Under the pieces are notes generated by a model, which ran no database searches, was not told where the DNA came from, and saw only the letters and a program-made list of their open reading frames with translations. 64,000 bases of DNA from Nocardia transvalensis (GTDB lineage: Bacteria; Actinomycetota; Actinomycetes; Mycobacteriales; Mycobacteriaceae): NCBI RefSeq assembly GCF_015477765.1, contig NZ_JADLQQ010000005.1:310001-374000 (forward strand), in the 5' to 3' direction. This document shows, in pieces, positions 38,633-48,040 of this stretch (position 1 is its first letter; every line of letters starts with the position of its first letter). The position numbers and the translations under genes were made by a program.

Positions 38633-39709
38633 TTACCCGACCTGAGAGAGGTATTCGCTGTAGAACAAGCCCAGTCCGACCGCCGAAGCGATGCCGGCCA
38701 GCAACCAGAACCGAATGATTACCGTAGTCTCGGCCCATTTGCTGAGTTCGAAGTGGTGGTGGAACGGCGCCATCTTGAACAACCGGTTGCGGGTGGTCCG
38801 GAACACCGCCACCTGCAGCACCACCGACGCGGCCTCGGCCACGAACAGCGCGCCGATCACGACCATCAGCAGTTCGGTGCGGGTGGTGATGGACAGGCCC
38901 GCGATCAGGCCGCCCAGCGCCAGCGAGCCGGTGTCGCCCATGAAGATCTTCGCCGGAGCCGCGTTCCACCACAGGAATCCGATGCAGGCGGCGGCGCCCG
39001 CGGCGCAGACCAGCGCCAGATCCAGCGGATCGCGCACGTTGTAGCAGCCGGCCTCGGCCTTGACCTCGCAGGCGTGGTAGTACTGCCAGAACGTGATGAT
39101 CACGTAGGCGCCCAGCACCAGGCTCATCGATCCGGCGGCCAGGCCGTCGAGCCCGTCGGTCAGATTGACCGCATTGGACCAGGCGACCACGACCAGGCAT
39201 ACGAACGCCAGGAAGATCACCACACCCATCGAGACGGTGTTGATGTCGCGCACATAGGACAGGTGACGGCTGGCCGGGGTGCGGTCGCTCGCGCCGGGGA
39301 ACTGCAATGCCAGCACGCCGAAGATCACCGCGGAGGCCAGCTGCCCGATGTATTTGCCCGCCGCGGTCAATCCGAGGTTGCGCTGTTTGCGGATCTTGAT
39401 GAAGTCGTCGATGAAACCGACCGCGCCCAGCGCGGTGGCCAGGCCGAGCACCAGCATCGCCGACACGGTCGGGCCCTCGGCGCGATAGCCGATCCCGATC
39501 AAATGTGATCCCAGATACCCGGCCCACATGCCGATCAGGATCGCCACACCGCCCATGGTCGGCGTGCCGCGCTTGGCCTTGTGGCTCTCCGGGCCGTCGA
39601 TGCGGATCTCCTGGCCGAACCCGCGGCGGGCGAACATGCGGATCAGCAGCGGCGTCAACAGAATCGACACCGCCAGCGCGATCGCCGCCGCGAACAGAAT
39701 CTGTCTCAT
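38633..39709 (-). CDS. mraY: Phospho-MurNAc-pentapeptide translocase MraY
   Basis: Integral membrane enzyme making lipid I from UDP-MurNAc-pentapeptide and undecaprenyl phosphate. 358 residues with about ten helices. The motifs AKRGTPTMGGVAIL, VGFIDDFIKIRKQRNLGL with the catalytic Asp pair, NAVNLTDGLDGLA and FHHHFELSKW are all intact. The ATG at 39709 overlaps the murF stop as ATGA, so the longer frame to 39784 is not used. Confidence 0.97.
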   Translation of the reverse strand: MRQILFAAAIALAVSILLTPLLIRMFARRGFGQEIRIDGPESHKAKRGTPTMGGVAILIGMWAGYLGSHLIGIGYRAEGPTVSAMLVLGLATALGAVGFIDDFIKIRKQRNLGLTAAGKYIGQLASAVIFGVLALQFPGASDRTPASRHLSYVRDINTVSMGVVIFLAFVCLVVVAWSNAVNLTDGLDGLAAGSMSLVLGAYVIITFWQYYHACEVKAEAGCYNVRDPLDLALVCAAGAAACIGFLWWNAAPAKIFMGDTGSLALGGLIAGLSITTRTELLMVVIGALFVAEAASVVLQVAVFRTTRNRLFKMAPFHHHFELSKWAETTVIIRFWLLAGIASAVGLGLFYSEYLSQVG

Positions 39710-41346
39710 CCGGCCGCCTCCGTGTCCGCCTCCGCGCCCGCCGCGGGCACGGCGGACTCGGTCAGGTGTTGGGCGACGACCCACAGCCCGACGGCTTTCG
39801 ACGCCTTGACCAACACCACGTCACCCGCCGCGATCTCGTTGTCCAGCAGTGCGATCGCGGCGTCGATATCGGGTACGAGCACCGATTCCTCGCCCCACGA
39901 CCCTTCCATGACCGCGCCCTGATGCATGCCGCGGGACGGGCGTCCGGTGCCGACGACGACCAGCCGATCCACATCCAGCCGCACGGCCAGTCGGCCGATG
40001 CGGTCGTGCTCGACCACCGATTCCTCGCCCAGTTCGGCCATTTCGCCCAGCACCGCCCAGCTGCGGCGGGGTCGCTCACCGGCCTTGGACATGGTCACCA
40101 GGGCCTTGAGCGCGGCGCGCACGGAATCCGGATTGGCGTTGTAGGCGTCGTTGATCACGGTCACGCCATCGGCGCGGGTGCGCACGTCCATGCGATGGGC
40201 CGACGCGGCGGTCGCACCGGACAGGGCGCGCGCGACGGTATCGAGATCGGCACCGCATTCCAAGGCCACCGCGGCGGCGGCCAACGCGTTGCCGACGTGG
40301 TGCTCGCCATGCACGGCCAGCCGGATCTCGACGGTGGACCCCTTGGCGGACAGGGTGAATCGTGCGCGAGCGGCCTCGTCGAGGACGATGTCGGTGGCGC
40401 GCACGTCGGCGCCCTCGGCTCGGCCGACCGTCACCACCCGGGCCGCGGTGCGCGAGGCCATGGCGGCGACGTTGGAATCGTCGGCATTGAGCACCGCGAC
40501 ACCGTCGGCCGGAAGCGCCTCCACCAGTTCGCCCTTGGCCTGCGCGATCGCCTCGCGGCTGCCGAACTCGCCCAGGTGCGCGGTGCCGACATTGAGCACC
40601 ACGCCGATCTTCGGCGGGGCGATCTCGGTGAGCGACTTGATATGTCCGTGCCCGCGCGCGGACAGCTCCAGCACGAGGAACCGTGTATCGGTGGTCGCGC
40701 GCAGGGCGGTCCAGGGATGACCGATCTCGTTGTTGAACGATCCCGGCGGGGCGACCACCGGGCCGAGCGGGGCCAGCACGCGCGCCAGCAGATCCTTGGT
40801 CGAGGTCTTGCCGGAGGACCCGGTGACACCGATGACCGTCAGGCCGTTCTCCGCGACCAGACGATCCACCACGGCCCGAGCCAGTTTCGCGAGCGCCGCC
40901 AGCACCGCCGCCCCCGAACCATCGGTGTCGTGGGCCAACGCGTAGGCAGTGCCCTGCCGCGAGCCCCCCCGTTCCCCGGAACCAGAGACCTCTCGTTCCC
41001 CGGCACCAGTAACCTCTCGTTCCCCGGCACCAGAAACCTCTCGTTCCCCGGCACCAGAAAATCCTCGTTCCCCGGCATGCTTTTCGCCGGGGAGAGGCTC
41101 GACCACGATCGCGGGCACGCCCACGGGCCGCGCGGCCAGCACCGCCACCGCACCGGCTTCCACCGCGGCGGCCGCGAAGTCGTGGCCGTCCACCCGCTCG
41201 CCCGGCAGGGCGAGGAACAGGCCGCCGGATCCGATTCGGCGCGAGTCGAATTCGACCGCGCCGGTCACCGTCACCGCAGGGTCGGGTACGTCGTGCAGCG
41301 TGCCGCCGACGACGTCCGCGATCTCCCGCAGGGTCATCTCGATCAT
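39706..41346 (-). CDS. murF: UDP-MurNAc-tripeptide-D-Ala-D-Ala ligase with repeat insertion
   Basis: Adds D-Ala-D-Ala to complete the pentapeptide. 546 residues, about 36 more than the 510 I recall for M. tuberculosis MurF. Core motifs are intact: P-loop TGSSGKTSTKD (about 175-185), NVGTAHLGEFGS, and VINDAYNANPDS. Residues about 87-132, between the N-terminal domain (ending VGVPAIVVEPL) and the central domain, are replaced by a Gly/Glu/Arg low-complexity stretch with repeats of GAGEREVS. That DNA is a dispersed palindromic repeat (see 40951-41092). As the only murF in an otherwise intact cluster it must be functional, so the insertion is probably a tolerated surface loop. ATGA overlaps join it to murE and mraY. 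Confidence 0.95.
   Translation of the reverse strand: MIEMTLREIADVVGGTLHDVPDPAVTVTGAVEFDSRRIGSGGLFLALPGERVDGHDFAAAAVEAGAVAVLAARPVGVPAIVVEPLPGEKHAGERGFSGAGEREVSGAGEREVTGAGEREVSGSGERGGSRQGTAYALAHDTDGSGAAVLAALAKLARAVVDRLVAENGLTVIGVTGSSGKTSTKDLLARVLAPLGPVVAPPGSFNNEIGHPWTALRATTDTRFLVLELSARGHGHIKSLTEIAPPKIGVVLNVGTAHLGEFGSREAIAQAKGELVEALPADGVAVLNADDSNVAAMASRTAARVVTVGRAEGADVRATDIVLDEAARARFTLSAKGSTVEIRLAVHGEHHVGNALAAAAVALECGADLDTVARALSGATAASAHRMDVRTRADGVTVINDAYNANPDSVRAALKALVTMSKAGERPRRSWAVLGEMAELGEESVVEHDRIGRLAVRLDVDRLVVVGTGRPSRGMHQGAVMEGSWGEESVLVPDIDAAIALLDNEIAAGDVVLVKASKAVGLWVVAQHLTESAVPAAGAEADTEAAG
40951..41092 (-). repeat. Family A palindrome with 24-bp tandem units inside murF
   Basis: The palindrome CCCCGGC / GCCGGGG at 41070-41092 has the family A loop (minus strand GAAAAGCAT). 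It is followed by four to five 24-bp units, plus-strand core CGTTCCCCGGCACCAG, down to about 40965. 24 bp equals 8 codons, so the frame is kept. The same combination of degenerate units and palindrome lies between genes at 6716-6959. Confidence 0.88.
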
Positions 41347-42929
41347 GAAACCGTCAGGTCCTTCGTTTTCCGAGAGAGGGCCTCCGCCAGCACCTCGCGG
41401 TCGTCGAACGGATACTTCACACCCGCAATCTCCTGCCCCGTCTCGTGTCCCTTGCCCGCCACCAGGACCACGTCGCCGGGCTGGGCCCAGTCGACGGCGG
41501 CGGCGATGGCGGCGGCGCGGTCGCCGATCTCGGCGACCTCGCCGCGTTCGGACTCCGCGATTCCCAGCGCCCCGGACCGGATCGCGGACCGAATGGCCGC
41601 GGGGTCCTCGCTGCGCGGATTGTCGTCGGTGACGATCAGCAGATCGGCGCCGCGGGCCGCGGTCGCGCCCATCAGCGGCCGCTTACCGGAATCGCGATCA
41701 CCGCCCGCGCCGACCACCACGGCCAGCCGCCCGCCGGATTGCTTCAGATACTCCCGCAGCGTCGCGATGACCGATTCGATGGCCGCGGGCTTGTGCGCAT
41801 AATCCACCACGGCCAGGAAGTCCTGTCCGCGATCGACTCGCTGCATCCGGCCCGGCACGTCCACCTGCGCCAGCGCCGCGGCCGCCACCGCCGGGTCGAC
41901 ACCGGCCACCGCGCACACCGCGACGGCCAGCAGCCCGTTGGCGATGTTGTAGCGGCCCGGGAGACGCAGCCGGACATCGACTTCCATGTCGGGACCGGTC
42001 GCGGTGAATTCCTGTCCGCCACCCGGTACGGACCCGGCGGCGGTGACCGACCAGTCCGGCGTCGCCTCGTCGGTGGGGCTGGGCGTGGTCGCGACCGTCA
42101 CCACTGTCGTGCGGCCGCCCACCTCGCGGGCCAGGCGCCGCCCCCACGCGTCGTCGACGCAAACGACAGAGGTGCGGGCCGCGACCGGCGACTCCGGTTC
42201 GAACAGCCGCCGCTTGGCCGCGAAGTAGTCCTCGAAATCGGCGTGGAAATCCAGATGATCCTGAGACAGGTTGGTGAAGGCACCCACCGCGAAGCGCACC
42301 CCGTCGACGCGGCCCAGCGCCAGCGCGTGACTGGACACCTCCATCACCACCGCCTGCACACCCTGCTCGACCATCAGCGCGAACATCGCGTGCAGCTGCG
42401 GCGCCTCGGGGGTGGTCAGCGCGCTGGGCACCCGCTGCCCGCCGATGCGGGTCTCGATGGTGCCGATCAGGGCCGTGGACAATCCGGCCGCGGCCAGACC
42501 CGCCTCGATCAGATAGGAGGTGGTGGTCTTGCCGGAGGTGCCGGTGATGCCGATCACCTGCAGCCGCTGCGACGGATCACCGTAGATCGCCGCCGATACC
42601 TCGCCGAGCACCGCGCGCGGGGCGTCGTGCACCAGGACCGGGACGTCGATGGCTCCGATCAGCTCGGCCCCGGCCGGATCGGTGAGCACGGCGACCGCGC
42701 CCCGCTCGACGGCGTCGTGGGCGAAACGGGCACCGTGCGCCCGGGCCCCGGCCAATCCGGCGAACAGGTCACCCCGTTGCACGGCATGCGAGCGCTGCTC
42801 GATCCCGGTGACGACGACGTCGCTGTCGTCACCGCTCGGGCGCAGGCCCGTGCGCTCGACGAGCGTCCGCAGCGGTGTGGCCGGCGGTGCGGCCGGACGC
42901 AGCACCTGCGGGCTGGGCTGCACGGGCAC
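41343..42929 (-). CDS. murE: UDP-MurNAc-L-Ala-D-Glu:meso-diaminopimelate ligase
   Basis: Adds the third stem residue. 528 residues. P-loop GTSGKTTTSYL near 138-148, then EVSSHALALGRVDG and FTNLSQDHLDFH. The motif DNPRSEDP near 450 is the signature for meso-DAP rather than lysine, matching the chemotype IV wall of this order. The C-terminus KGHETGQEIAG is conserved. First of the overlapping murE-murF-mraY set. Confidence 0.97.
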   Translation of the reverse strand: MPVQPSPQVLRPAAPPATPLRTLVERTGLRPSGDDSDVVVTGIEQRSHAVQRGDLFAGLAGARAHGARFAHDAVERGAVAVLTDPAGAELIGAIDVPVLVHDAPRAVLGEVSAAIYGDPSQRLQVIGITGTSGKTTTSYLIEAGLAAAGLSTALIGTIETRIGGQRVPSALTTPEAPQLHAMFALMVEQGVQAVVMEVSSHALALGRVDGVRFAVGAFTNLSQDHLDFHADFEDYFAAKRRLFEPESPVAARTSVVCVDDAWGRRLAREVGGRTTVVTVATTPSPTDEATPDWSVTAAGSVPGGGQEFTATGPDMEVDVRLRLPGRYNIANGLLAVAVCAVAGVDPAVAAAALAQVDVPGRMQRVDRGQDFLAVVDYAHKPAAIESVIATLREYLKQSGGRLAVVVGAGGDRDSGKRPLMGATAARGADLLIVTDDNPRSEDPAAIRSAIRSGALGIAESERGEVAEIGDRAAAIAAAVDWAQPGDVVLVAGKGHETGQEIAGVKYPFDDREVLAEALSRKTKDLTVS

Positions 42930-43339
42930 GGAGCTCCTCTCGGTCTATACGGTTTCGTCGGCAATCCGGCGTGGCTGGACTCGGATCGACGAGTCAGGTT
43001 ACCGACGATGTGTCACGCCCGGGCAACGCGGCTCGTATTCTGCCTGTCCTACCGGACGGTTCGGCACCCAGCGCGCCGGTCCGCGCCGGACTTCTCACCG
43101 GATGTCGAAAGCTCCGGAGCGGGGCGCCTCCCGGCCGGTTCACCCGTGCGAGCGCACGGCCGGTAACCGAATCTCGATGAATACGCGACGAGGGGGCGCT
43201 TTCCCCGAGCCATTCGGCGGAAAGGCCCCTCCGGCAGTAGTCGGATCGAACGATGGCAGACCACTCCGAAATCCCGGTCGATGGTACGACGTCGTCCTCG
43301 ATTTCCCGAGCAGGCCCGAAGCCTATCATTGTGCCGCTC
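42930..43339. other. Gap in the dcw cluster, no gene found
   Basis: 410 bp between ftsI and murE. No reading frame here has a good SD or a recognised family in either direction. Such a gap in an otherwise overlapping cluster is the likely site of an internal promoter for the mur genes, but I could not name a convincing -35/-10 pair. Confidence 0.5.
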
Positions 43340-45244
43340 TCAATCTACTTGCAGCACCAAACGTTTCGACGGTGGGGACGGCGGAATGCGGTCCCGCTGC
43401 AGCGCCCAGGACGCAATATTGTGGAACAGCGGGGCGGCAGTCGGGGCGCCGCCGCCGTCACTGGCGCGAATCGGCTCGTCCATCATGAGGCCGACGACAT
43501 AGCGCGGATTGTCCGCCGGTGCGATACCCGCGAATGTGATGTAGTAGCTGTCGTTGGAATAGCACTTGCATTTCTGGTCGATTTTCTGCGCCGTTCCTGT
43601 TTTCCCCGCGATCTGGTAACCGTCGACGGCCGCCGAGGGGCCGGTGCCCTGCTGCGCGGCGTTGCGATCCCGCTGTGTGACGGCCTGGAACATGCTCTGC
43701 AGGGTTTTGGCGGTCTGCGGGCTCACGACCCGCACCCCCTCCGGGGCGGGCTCCTGGCTGCGGGAGCCGTCCGGGGCGACCGTGTCCTTGATGATGCGGG
43801 GCGGGATTCGCACACCGTCGTTCGCGATCGCCTGATACATGCCGGTCATCTGCAACAGGGTCATCGAAAGGCCCTGACCGATCGGGAGGTTGGCGAAGGT
43901 CGAGCCCGACCACTGGTCCCGCGGCGGCACCACACCGGCGCTCTCGCCCGGCAATCCGACGCCCGTGCGCTGCCCCAGCCCGAAACGCTTCAGCATGTCG
44001 GCATAGCGGTCCTCGCCGACTCGCTGGGCGAGCATCAGCGTCCCCACATTCGACGAGTGGCCGAAGATGCCGGTGGTGGTGAAGGGCACAACTCCGTGCG
44101 CCCATGCATCACTCACGTCCACCCCGCCCATATGGATACTGCCCGGGACCTGCAGCACCTCCTCGGGATGTGTCAGGCCGTATTCGATCGCCGCGGACGC
44201 CGTCACGATCTTGTTGACCGAACCGGGTTCGAACACATCGGTGACCGACGGGTTGCCCATCTGGTTCGGGTTCCAATGCCGCGGCGGGAGATCCGGATTG
44301 AAGGTGTTGTCGTTGGCCATGGCCAGCACCTGGGCGGTGTGGGCGTCGAGGACGACGGCCGTCACGCTCTGGGCGCCGGAGGTCTCCTTGGCCTGCTGCA
44401 CCTGCTGCTGGACGTAGTACTGCAGATCCGAGTCCAGGGTCAGCTCGACCTGGGAGCCGTTCACGGCGGGCTGCCTGTCGCGTTCGCTTCCGGGGATCAC
44501 GGCGCCGTCGGAGCCCTTGTCGTAGGTGTGCGAACCGTCGGTGCCGGCCAGCACCGAATCCATCGTCGCTTCCAGCCCGAGCTGTCCGTGGCCGTCCCAA
44601 CCGGTAGCGCCGATCACGTTGGCGGCCAACGAGCCACCGGGATGGGGGCGCGACGGCTCGTCGTCCTCACCCACCTCCGGGAACTGCTCCCGGATCTGGC
44701 TCACCACGCGGGGGTCGACTCGGTGCGCCAGATAGGTGAATTGGTCGTCGCTGCGCAGCTTGGCGAGCAGCTCAGCCTCCGAGGGTGCGCCCTCGCCGAG
44801 TTTCTCGTGAACGGTCTTGGCGATCGCCTTCAGCCGCTCGTCCGGATCGGGGGCCTTGTCACTCTTGGCGCGTGCCTCGGCCAACTGTTTACGGACCGCG
44901 ACCGGCTGGAAGTGCAGGTTCTTGGTCGGTATCGAGAAGGCCAGCGGTTTGCCGTTGCGATCGGTGATAGCCCCGCGGATGGCGTGATCGGTCACGTGCA
45001 CGGTGCGCTGATTGGCGGCCTCGGCCGACAGGGTCGGCGCGGAAACCGTTTGCACCCAGAGCAATTGGACCGCCACCACCAGCAACGCCACCAGCATGAC
45101 GATGCGCCCCATCCCGAACCGCAGCCGGAACGAGCCGTCGAGCGCGGTCCCCGTCCGAGGTCTGGCAGGCGGGCGCCGCCGCGGCGCCGCCTTCCGCGCA
45201 GTTTGACGACCACGCTGGGAGGTGCCGGACCTACCCGACCTCAT
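43340..45244 (-). CDS. ftsI: Septal class B penicillin-binding protein FtsI (PBP3)
   Basis: Bitopic transpeptidase that cross-links septal peptidoglycan with FtsW. 634 residues: a basic cytoplasmic tail, a membrane helix at about 48-66, a pedestal domain and the C-terminal transpeptidase domain. The penicillin-binding motifs are SVNK with Ser342, SSN at 397-399 and KTGT at 548-551. An Asp-rich segment with VGEDDEPSRPHPGG lies before the pedestal motif GATGWDGHGQLGLE. The ATG at 45244 overlaps the ftsL stop as ATGA. Confidence 0.97.
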   Translation of the reverse strand: MRSGRSGTSQRGRQTARKAAPRRRPPARPRTGTALDGSFRLRFGMGRIVMLVALLVVAVQLLWVQTVSAPTLSAEAANQRTVHVTDHAIRGAITDRNGKPLAFSIPTKNLHFQPVAVRKQLAEARAKSDKAPDPDERLKAIAKTVHEKLGEGAPSEAELLAKLRSDDQFTYLAHRVDPRVVSQIREQFPEVGEDDEPSRPHPGGSLAANVIGATGWDGHGQLGLEATMDSVLAGTDGSHTYDKGSDGAVIPGSERDRQPAVNGSQVELTLDSDLQYYVQQQVQQAKETSGAQSVTAVVLDAHTAQVLAMANDNTFNPDLPPRHWNPNQMGNPSVTDVFEPGSVNKIVTASAAIEYGLTHPEEVLQVPGSIHMGGVDVSDAWAHGVVPFTTTGIFGHSSNVGTLMLAQRVGEDRYADMLKRFGLGQRTGVGLPGESAGVVPPRDQWSGSTFANLPIGQGLSMTLLQMTGMYQAIANDGVRIPPRIIKDTVAPDGSRSQEPAPEGVRVVSPQTAKTLQSMFQAVTQRDRNAAQQGTGPSAAVDGYQIAGKTGTAQKIDQKCKCYSNDSYYITFAGIAPADNPRYVVGLMMDEPIRASDGGGAPTAAPLFHNIASWALQRDRIPPSPPSKRLVLQVD

Positions 45245-46185
45245 CGGCCGCCCCCAACCGACGCACCCGGCGCAGGGGCGGGTACCTCAGGTGCGGTGGC
45301 AGTTCCCGCGATGGAGGTATCGGCGTCCGGAGCGGGAGCGGCGGCAGGCTGTGCACCCGGGACGGAAGCGGCGGCCTGGCCGGGCGCAGTGCCCGGGGTC
45401 GCGGGATCGGCACCCGGCGCGGGCTGCGCAGCCGGGGCTGGAGCGGCTTGGGCGGGGGCGGCTCCGGGGGTGGCGGCTTGGCCCGGTGCGGGCGGGGTGG
45501 CCGGGTTCTGGGCCGGTTGGCCCGCGGCGGCCTGGGTGGCCGGATTTTGGGGTTGGCCCGGGGGTTGGGGCTTGGGGGTGACCGGGACCAGGCGTTCGCC
45601 CTGGGCCTGAACCAGTTTCGGGGGTGGGGCGGCCGGGGAGGCCGGGGAGGTGTTCAGGGGTGGGGGCGGAGCGCCCTCAGCGGGGGTTTCCTTGCCGATG
45701 ACCGTGACCGAGCCGTCGGGGGCGATGATCAGGCGGGCCGGGTCCTTGGCCGGGATCATGCCCAGTTCGCGGGCGCGGTCGGCCAGGGCCGGGGCCGAGT
45801 CGGCGGCCTCCACTTCGCGCTGCAGGGCCGCGCGCTCGTCGAGCAGGGCGCGGTTGATGCGGCGTGCGTCGCCCAGTTGGTAACTGTCTTCGGCGGCGCG
45901 CGTGGTCAACAGCAGGGTCAGCGCCAGGCCGCAGCCCAGCAGCGCCATGATTCCGGCGACGAACGGCAGCCGGCCCGCCATGGCCGAGGCGGCGCGGCCC
46001 GGCAGCGGGGCACGGCCGTCACCGGTCTGGGTGCGGTTGCGTCGGCGGGCATAGGCACGTTGCGCCGCACCGGATTTCACACGCTCCGCGGACTCGGCAC
46101 GCCGCGGCGTGTCTCGCCGCGCCGGCTGCTTCGCAGACCGCCGCGTCGCCCGATCCGGTGCGTCGACCCGGGTACGCACACTCAT
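45241..46185 (-). CDS. ftsL: FtsL-like septum protein with Pro/Ala-rich tail
   Basis: 314 residues in the ftsL position between rsmH and ftsI. Basic cytoplasmic region (1-65), one membrane helix (about 70-92), a short coiled coil (DARRINRALLDERAALQREVEAAD) followed by RARELGMIPA, the FtsL/DivIC pattern. The remaining 150 residues are Pro/Ala/Gln low complexity, presumably crossing the periplasmic space; mycobacterial Rv2164c has a comparable Pro-rich part. The membrane topology puts the tail outside. ATGA overlaps on both sides. Confidence 0.88.
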   Translation of the reverse strand: MSVRTRVDAPDRATRRSAKQPARRDTPRRAESAERVKSGAAQRAYARRRNRTQTGDGRAPLPGRAASAMAGRLPFVAGIMALLGCGLALTLLLTTRAAEDSYQLGDARRINRALLDERAALQREVEAADSAPALADRARELGMIPAKDPARLIIAPDGSVTVIGKETPAEGAPPPPLNTSPASPAAPPPKLVQAQGERLVPVTPKPQPPGQPQNPATQAAAGQPAQNPATPPAPGQAATPGAAPAQAAPAPAAQPAPGADPATPGTAPGQAAASVPGAQPAAAPAPDADTSIAGTATAPEVPAPAPGASVGGGR

Positions 46186-47165
46186 GCTCTCGCCTCCCCT
46201 ACCACCTGAATCCGTTCCGCCGCCCGCATGCGCACCGGCGCGGCGCGGGGGTTCTCGGCGATCTCGTCCTCCGACGCCTTCTCCGCACCGCGGGTCAGCA
46301 GCCGGAATTCCGGCCCCATGCCCGGCAGTTCGACCGGCAGGTCGACCGGTGTCCGGGACGCGGACCGCTGCGCGAACAGCTGTTTGACCAGCTTGTCCTC
46401 CAACGACTGATAGGACATGACGACGATGCGGCCACCCACCTCCAGCGCATCCAGCGCCGCGGGCAGCGCGGCCTCGAGCGATTCCAGTTCGCGGTTGACC
46501 TCGATGCGCAGCGCCTGGAAGGTGCGCTTGGCGGGATGCCCGCCGGTGCGCCGGGTGGCGGCGGGGATCGCGTCGTAGAGCAGCTCCACCAATTCGCCGC
46601 TGGTGGTGAAGGGGCGGCGCTGGCGGCGCTTGACGATCTCGCTCGCGATGCGCCCGGCGAAGCGTTCCTCGCCGTAGGTCTTCAGAATTCGGGCCAGCTC
46701 GCCGTGGCTGTAGGTGTTGAGCACATCGGCCGCGGTCGGCCCGCCGGTGGAGTCCATGCGCATATCCAGCGGTGCGTCGACCGAATACGCGAATCCGCGG
46801 TCGGCCTCGTCGAGCTGCATCGAGGACACGCCCAGATCCATCAGAATCGCGCGGACCGAATTCCTCGCGGGCAGCCCGGCCTCGTGCAACGCCTGGGGAA
46901 TGCCATCGTATCGAGTGTGCACCAGGGTGATTCGGTCCTGGAACGGCCGCAGCCGTGCACCGGCCAGCCTCAGTGCCTCGGTGTCGCGGTCCAGCCCCAC
47001 CAACCGAATGGCCGGGTAGGTGCGCAGGAAGTGTTCGGCGTGTCCGCCCAGGCCGAGCGTGGCGTCGATGAGGACGCCGCCGGAACTCAGTGCCGGACCG
47101 AGGATTTCGTCGGCGCGGCGGAGTAGAACCGGAACATGGCGGGGGCCGGGGTCTTCATGGTTCAC
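46182..47165 (-). CDS. rsmH: 16S rRNA (cytosine-1402-N4) methyltransferase
   Basis: SAM-dependent methyltransferase (MraW) modifying C1402 in the ribosomal P site. 327 residues. Starts with HVPVLLRRADEIL and the SAM loop DATLGLGGHAEHFL; ILMDLGVSSMQLDEADRGFAY and RTFQALRIEVNREL are family signatures. The GTG at 47165 has GGGAGG 5 nt upstream and is preferred to the longer frame from 47201. The stop overlaps ftsL as ATGA. Confidence 0.96.
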   Translation of the reverse strand: MNHEDPGPRHVPVLLRRADEILGPALSSGGVLIDATLGLGGHAEHFLRTYPAIRLVGLDRDTEALRLAGARLRPFQDRITLVHTRYDGIPQALHEAGLPARNSVRAILMDLGVSSMQLDEADRGFAYSVDAPLDMRMDSTGGPTAADVLNTYSHGELARILKTYGEERFAGRIASEIVKRRQRRPFTTSGELVELLYDAIPAATRRTGGHPAKRTFQALRIEVNRELESLEAALPAALDALEVGGRIVVMSYQSLEDKLVKQLFAQRSASRTPVDLPVELPGMGPEFRLLTRGAEKASEDEIAENPRAAPVRMRAAERIQVVGEARA

Positions 47166-47314
47166 CTCGACCTCCCGGATCCTGGGCGATTGGACTCTCA
47201 CGTCGGATGGCCAATGCCCCGTGGTCTCTGACCGAGCGACGGCACCTGGCGTTGGGGAAGTACGTCAGGGTCCGGCGTCGGGCAGAGGCCGCAGGGCACT
47301 CGCCTCGCTCGGGG

Positions 47315-47746
47315 CTAGAAGATTCCGCCCAGCGACTCGTCTCTGGCCAGCGAGTAATCCTCCTCGTGTTCGGCGAGGTAGGACTCCCACGCCTGCTTGT
47401 CCCATATCTCGAGGAAGTCGACCGAGCCGATCACCACGCAGTCCTTCGACAGGTTCGCGTAGCGCCGGTGTTCGGCCGACAACATGATCCGGCCCTGTGC
47501 GTCCGGACGTTGCTCATCCGTGGAGGCCGCCAGGGCGCGGACGAAAGCCCTTGCCTGCGGGTTGTTTCGCGAAGCCGCGGCGGCTCGCCGCGCGAGCGCG
47601 GTGAATTCCTCCTTGGGATACACGGCAAGGCTGTGGTCCTGCCCCTTCGTGACCATCAACCCTCCCGCCAGTTCGTCGCGAAACTTCGCAGGCAACGTCA
47701 GTCGCCCTTTGTCGTCCAGCCGGGGCGTGTAGGTACCGAGAAACAC
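47315..47746 (-). CDS. mraZ: Transcriptional regulator MraZ
   Basis: 143-residue DNA-binding protein at the head of the dcw cluster, with two SpoVT/AbrB-like repeats: MFLGTYTPRLDDKGRLTLPAKFRDEL and DAQGRIMLSAEHRRYANL, each with the DxxGR motif. It forms ring oligomers and represses its own operon by binding TGGGN repeats, which are present upstream (47802-47826). 149 bp separate it from rsmH. Confidence 0.97.
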   Translation of the reverse strand: MFLGTYTPRLDDKGRLTLPAKFRDELAGGLMVTKGQDHSLAVYPKEEFTALARRAAAASRNNPQARAFVRALAASTDEQRPDAQGRIMLSAEHRRYANLSKDCVVIGSVDFLEIWDKQAWESYLAEHEEDYSLARDESLGGIF

Positions 47747-47801
47747 CGTCTCGACACCTCCCGCTCGATCACCCCGTCTGGTCGGCCTCCTTCAGTGCGC
47801 G

Positions 47802-47826
47802 CTCCACATTACCCCACTTTCCCCCA
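47802..47826 (-). promoter_or_regulatory. MraZ operator (MraZ box)
   Basis: On the minus strand TGGGG-gaaag-TGGGG-taatg-TGGAG: three direct repeats at exactly 10-bp spacing, 56 bp upstream of the mraZ start. This is the known MraZ recognition pattern and implies autoregulation of the dcw cluster. Confidence 0.85.
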
Positions 47827-48002
47827 CTTTCAATCGAATCCCACGGTGATCTCGATCCCCGCGTGGCGGATTTCCCAGGTCACACCAGCTATCACCCAGG
47901 TGGGGAGATTTCCCCGAGTTCCCCCGACACGCGCAGGCGACACGGCGGATCATCCGACAACTATCAGCAAACCCGCAGATCGCGGCCGCTCACCGCGGCC
48001 GG

Positions 48003-48040
48003 TGGGGCACTGTGGGGACGTCACGTGGGGAGATGTGGGG
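48003..48040 (+). promoter_or_regulatory. Possible second MraZ-type repeat cluster, opposite orientation
   Basis: On the plus strand TGGGG occurs at 48003, 48013, 48026 and 48036: two pairs each with the 10-bp spacing of MraZ boxes, plus a fifth TGGGG at 48058. No plus-strand gene follows, so this could be a distal site for the same regulator or simple G-rich sequence. Confidence 0.35.

Noticed and set aside
42930..43339. Small minus-strand ORFs in the ftsI-murE gap as a hidden cell-division gene
   Set aside because: Arg/Pro/Gly-rich frames of 70-110 codons without SD or recognisable motifs; composition is that of non-coding GC-rich DNA.
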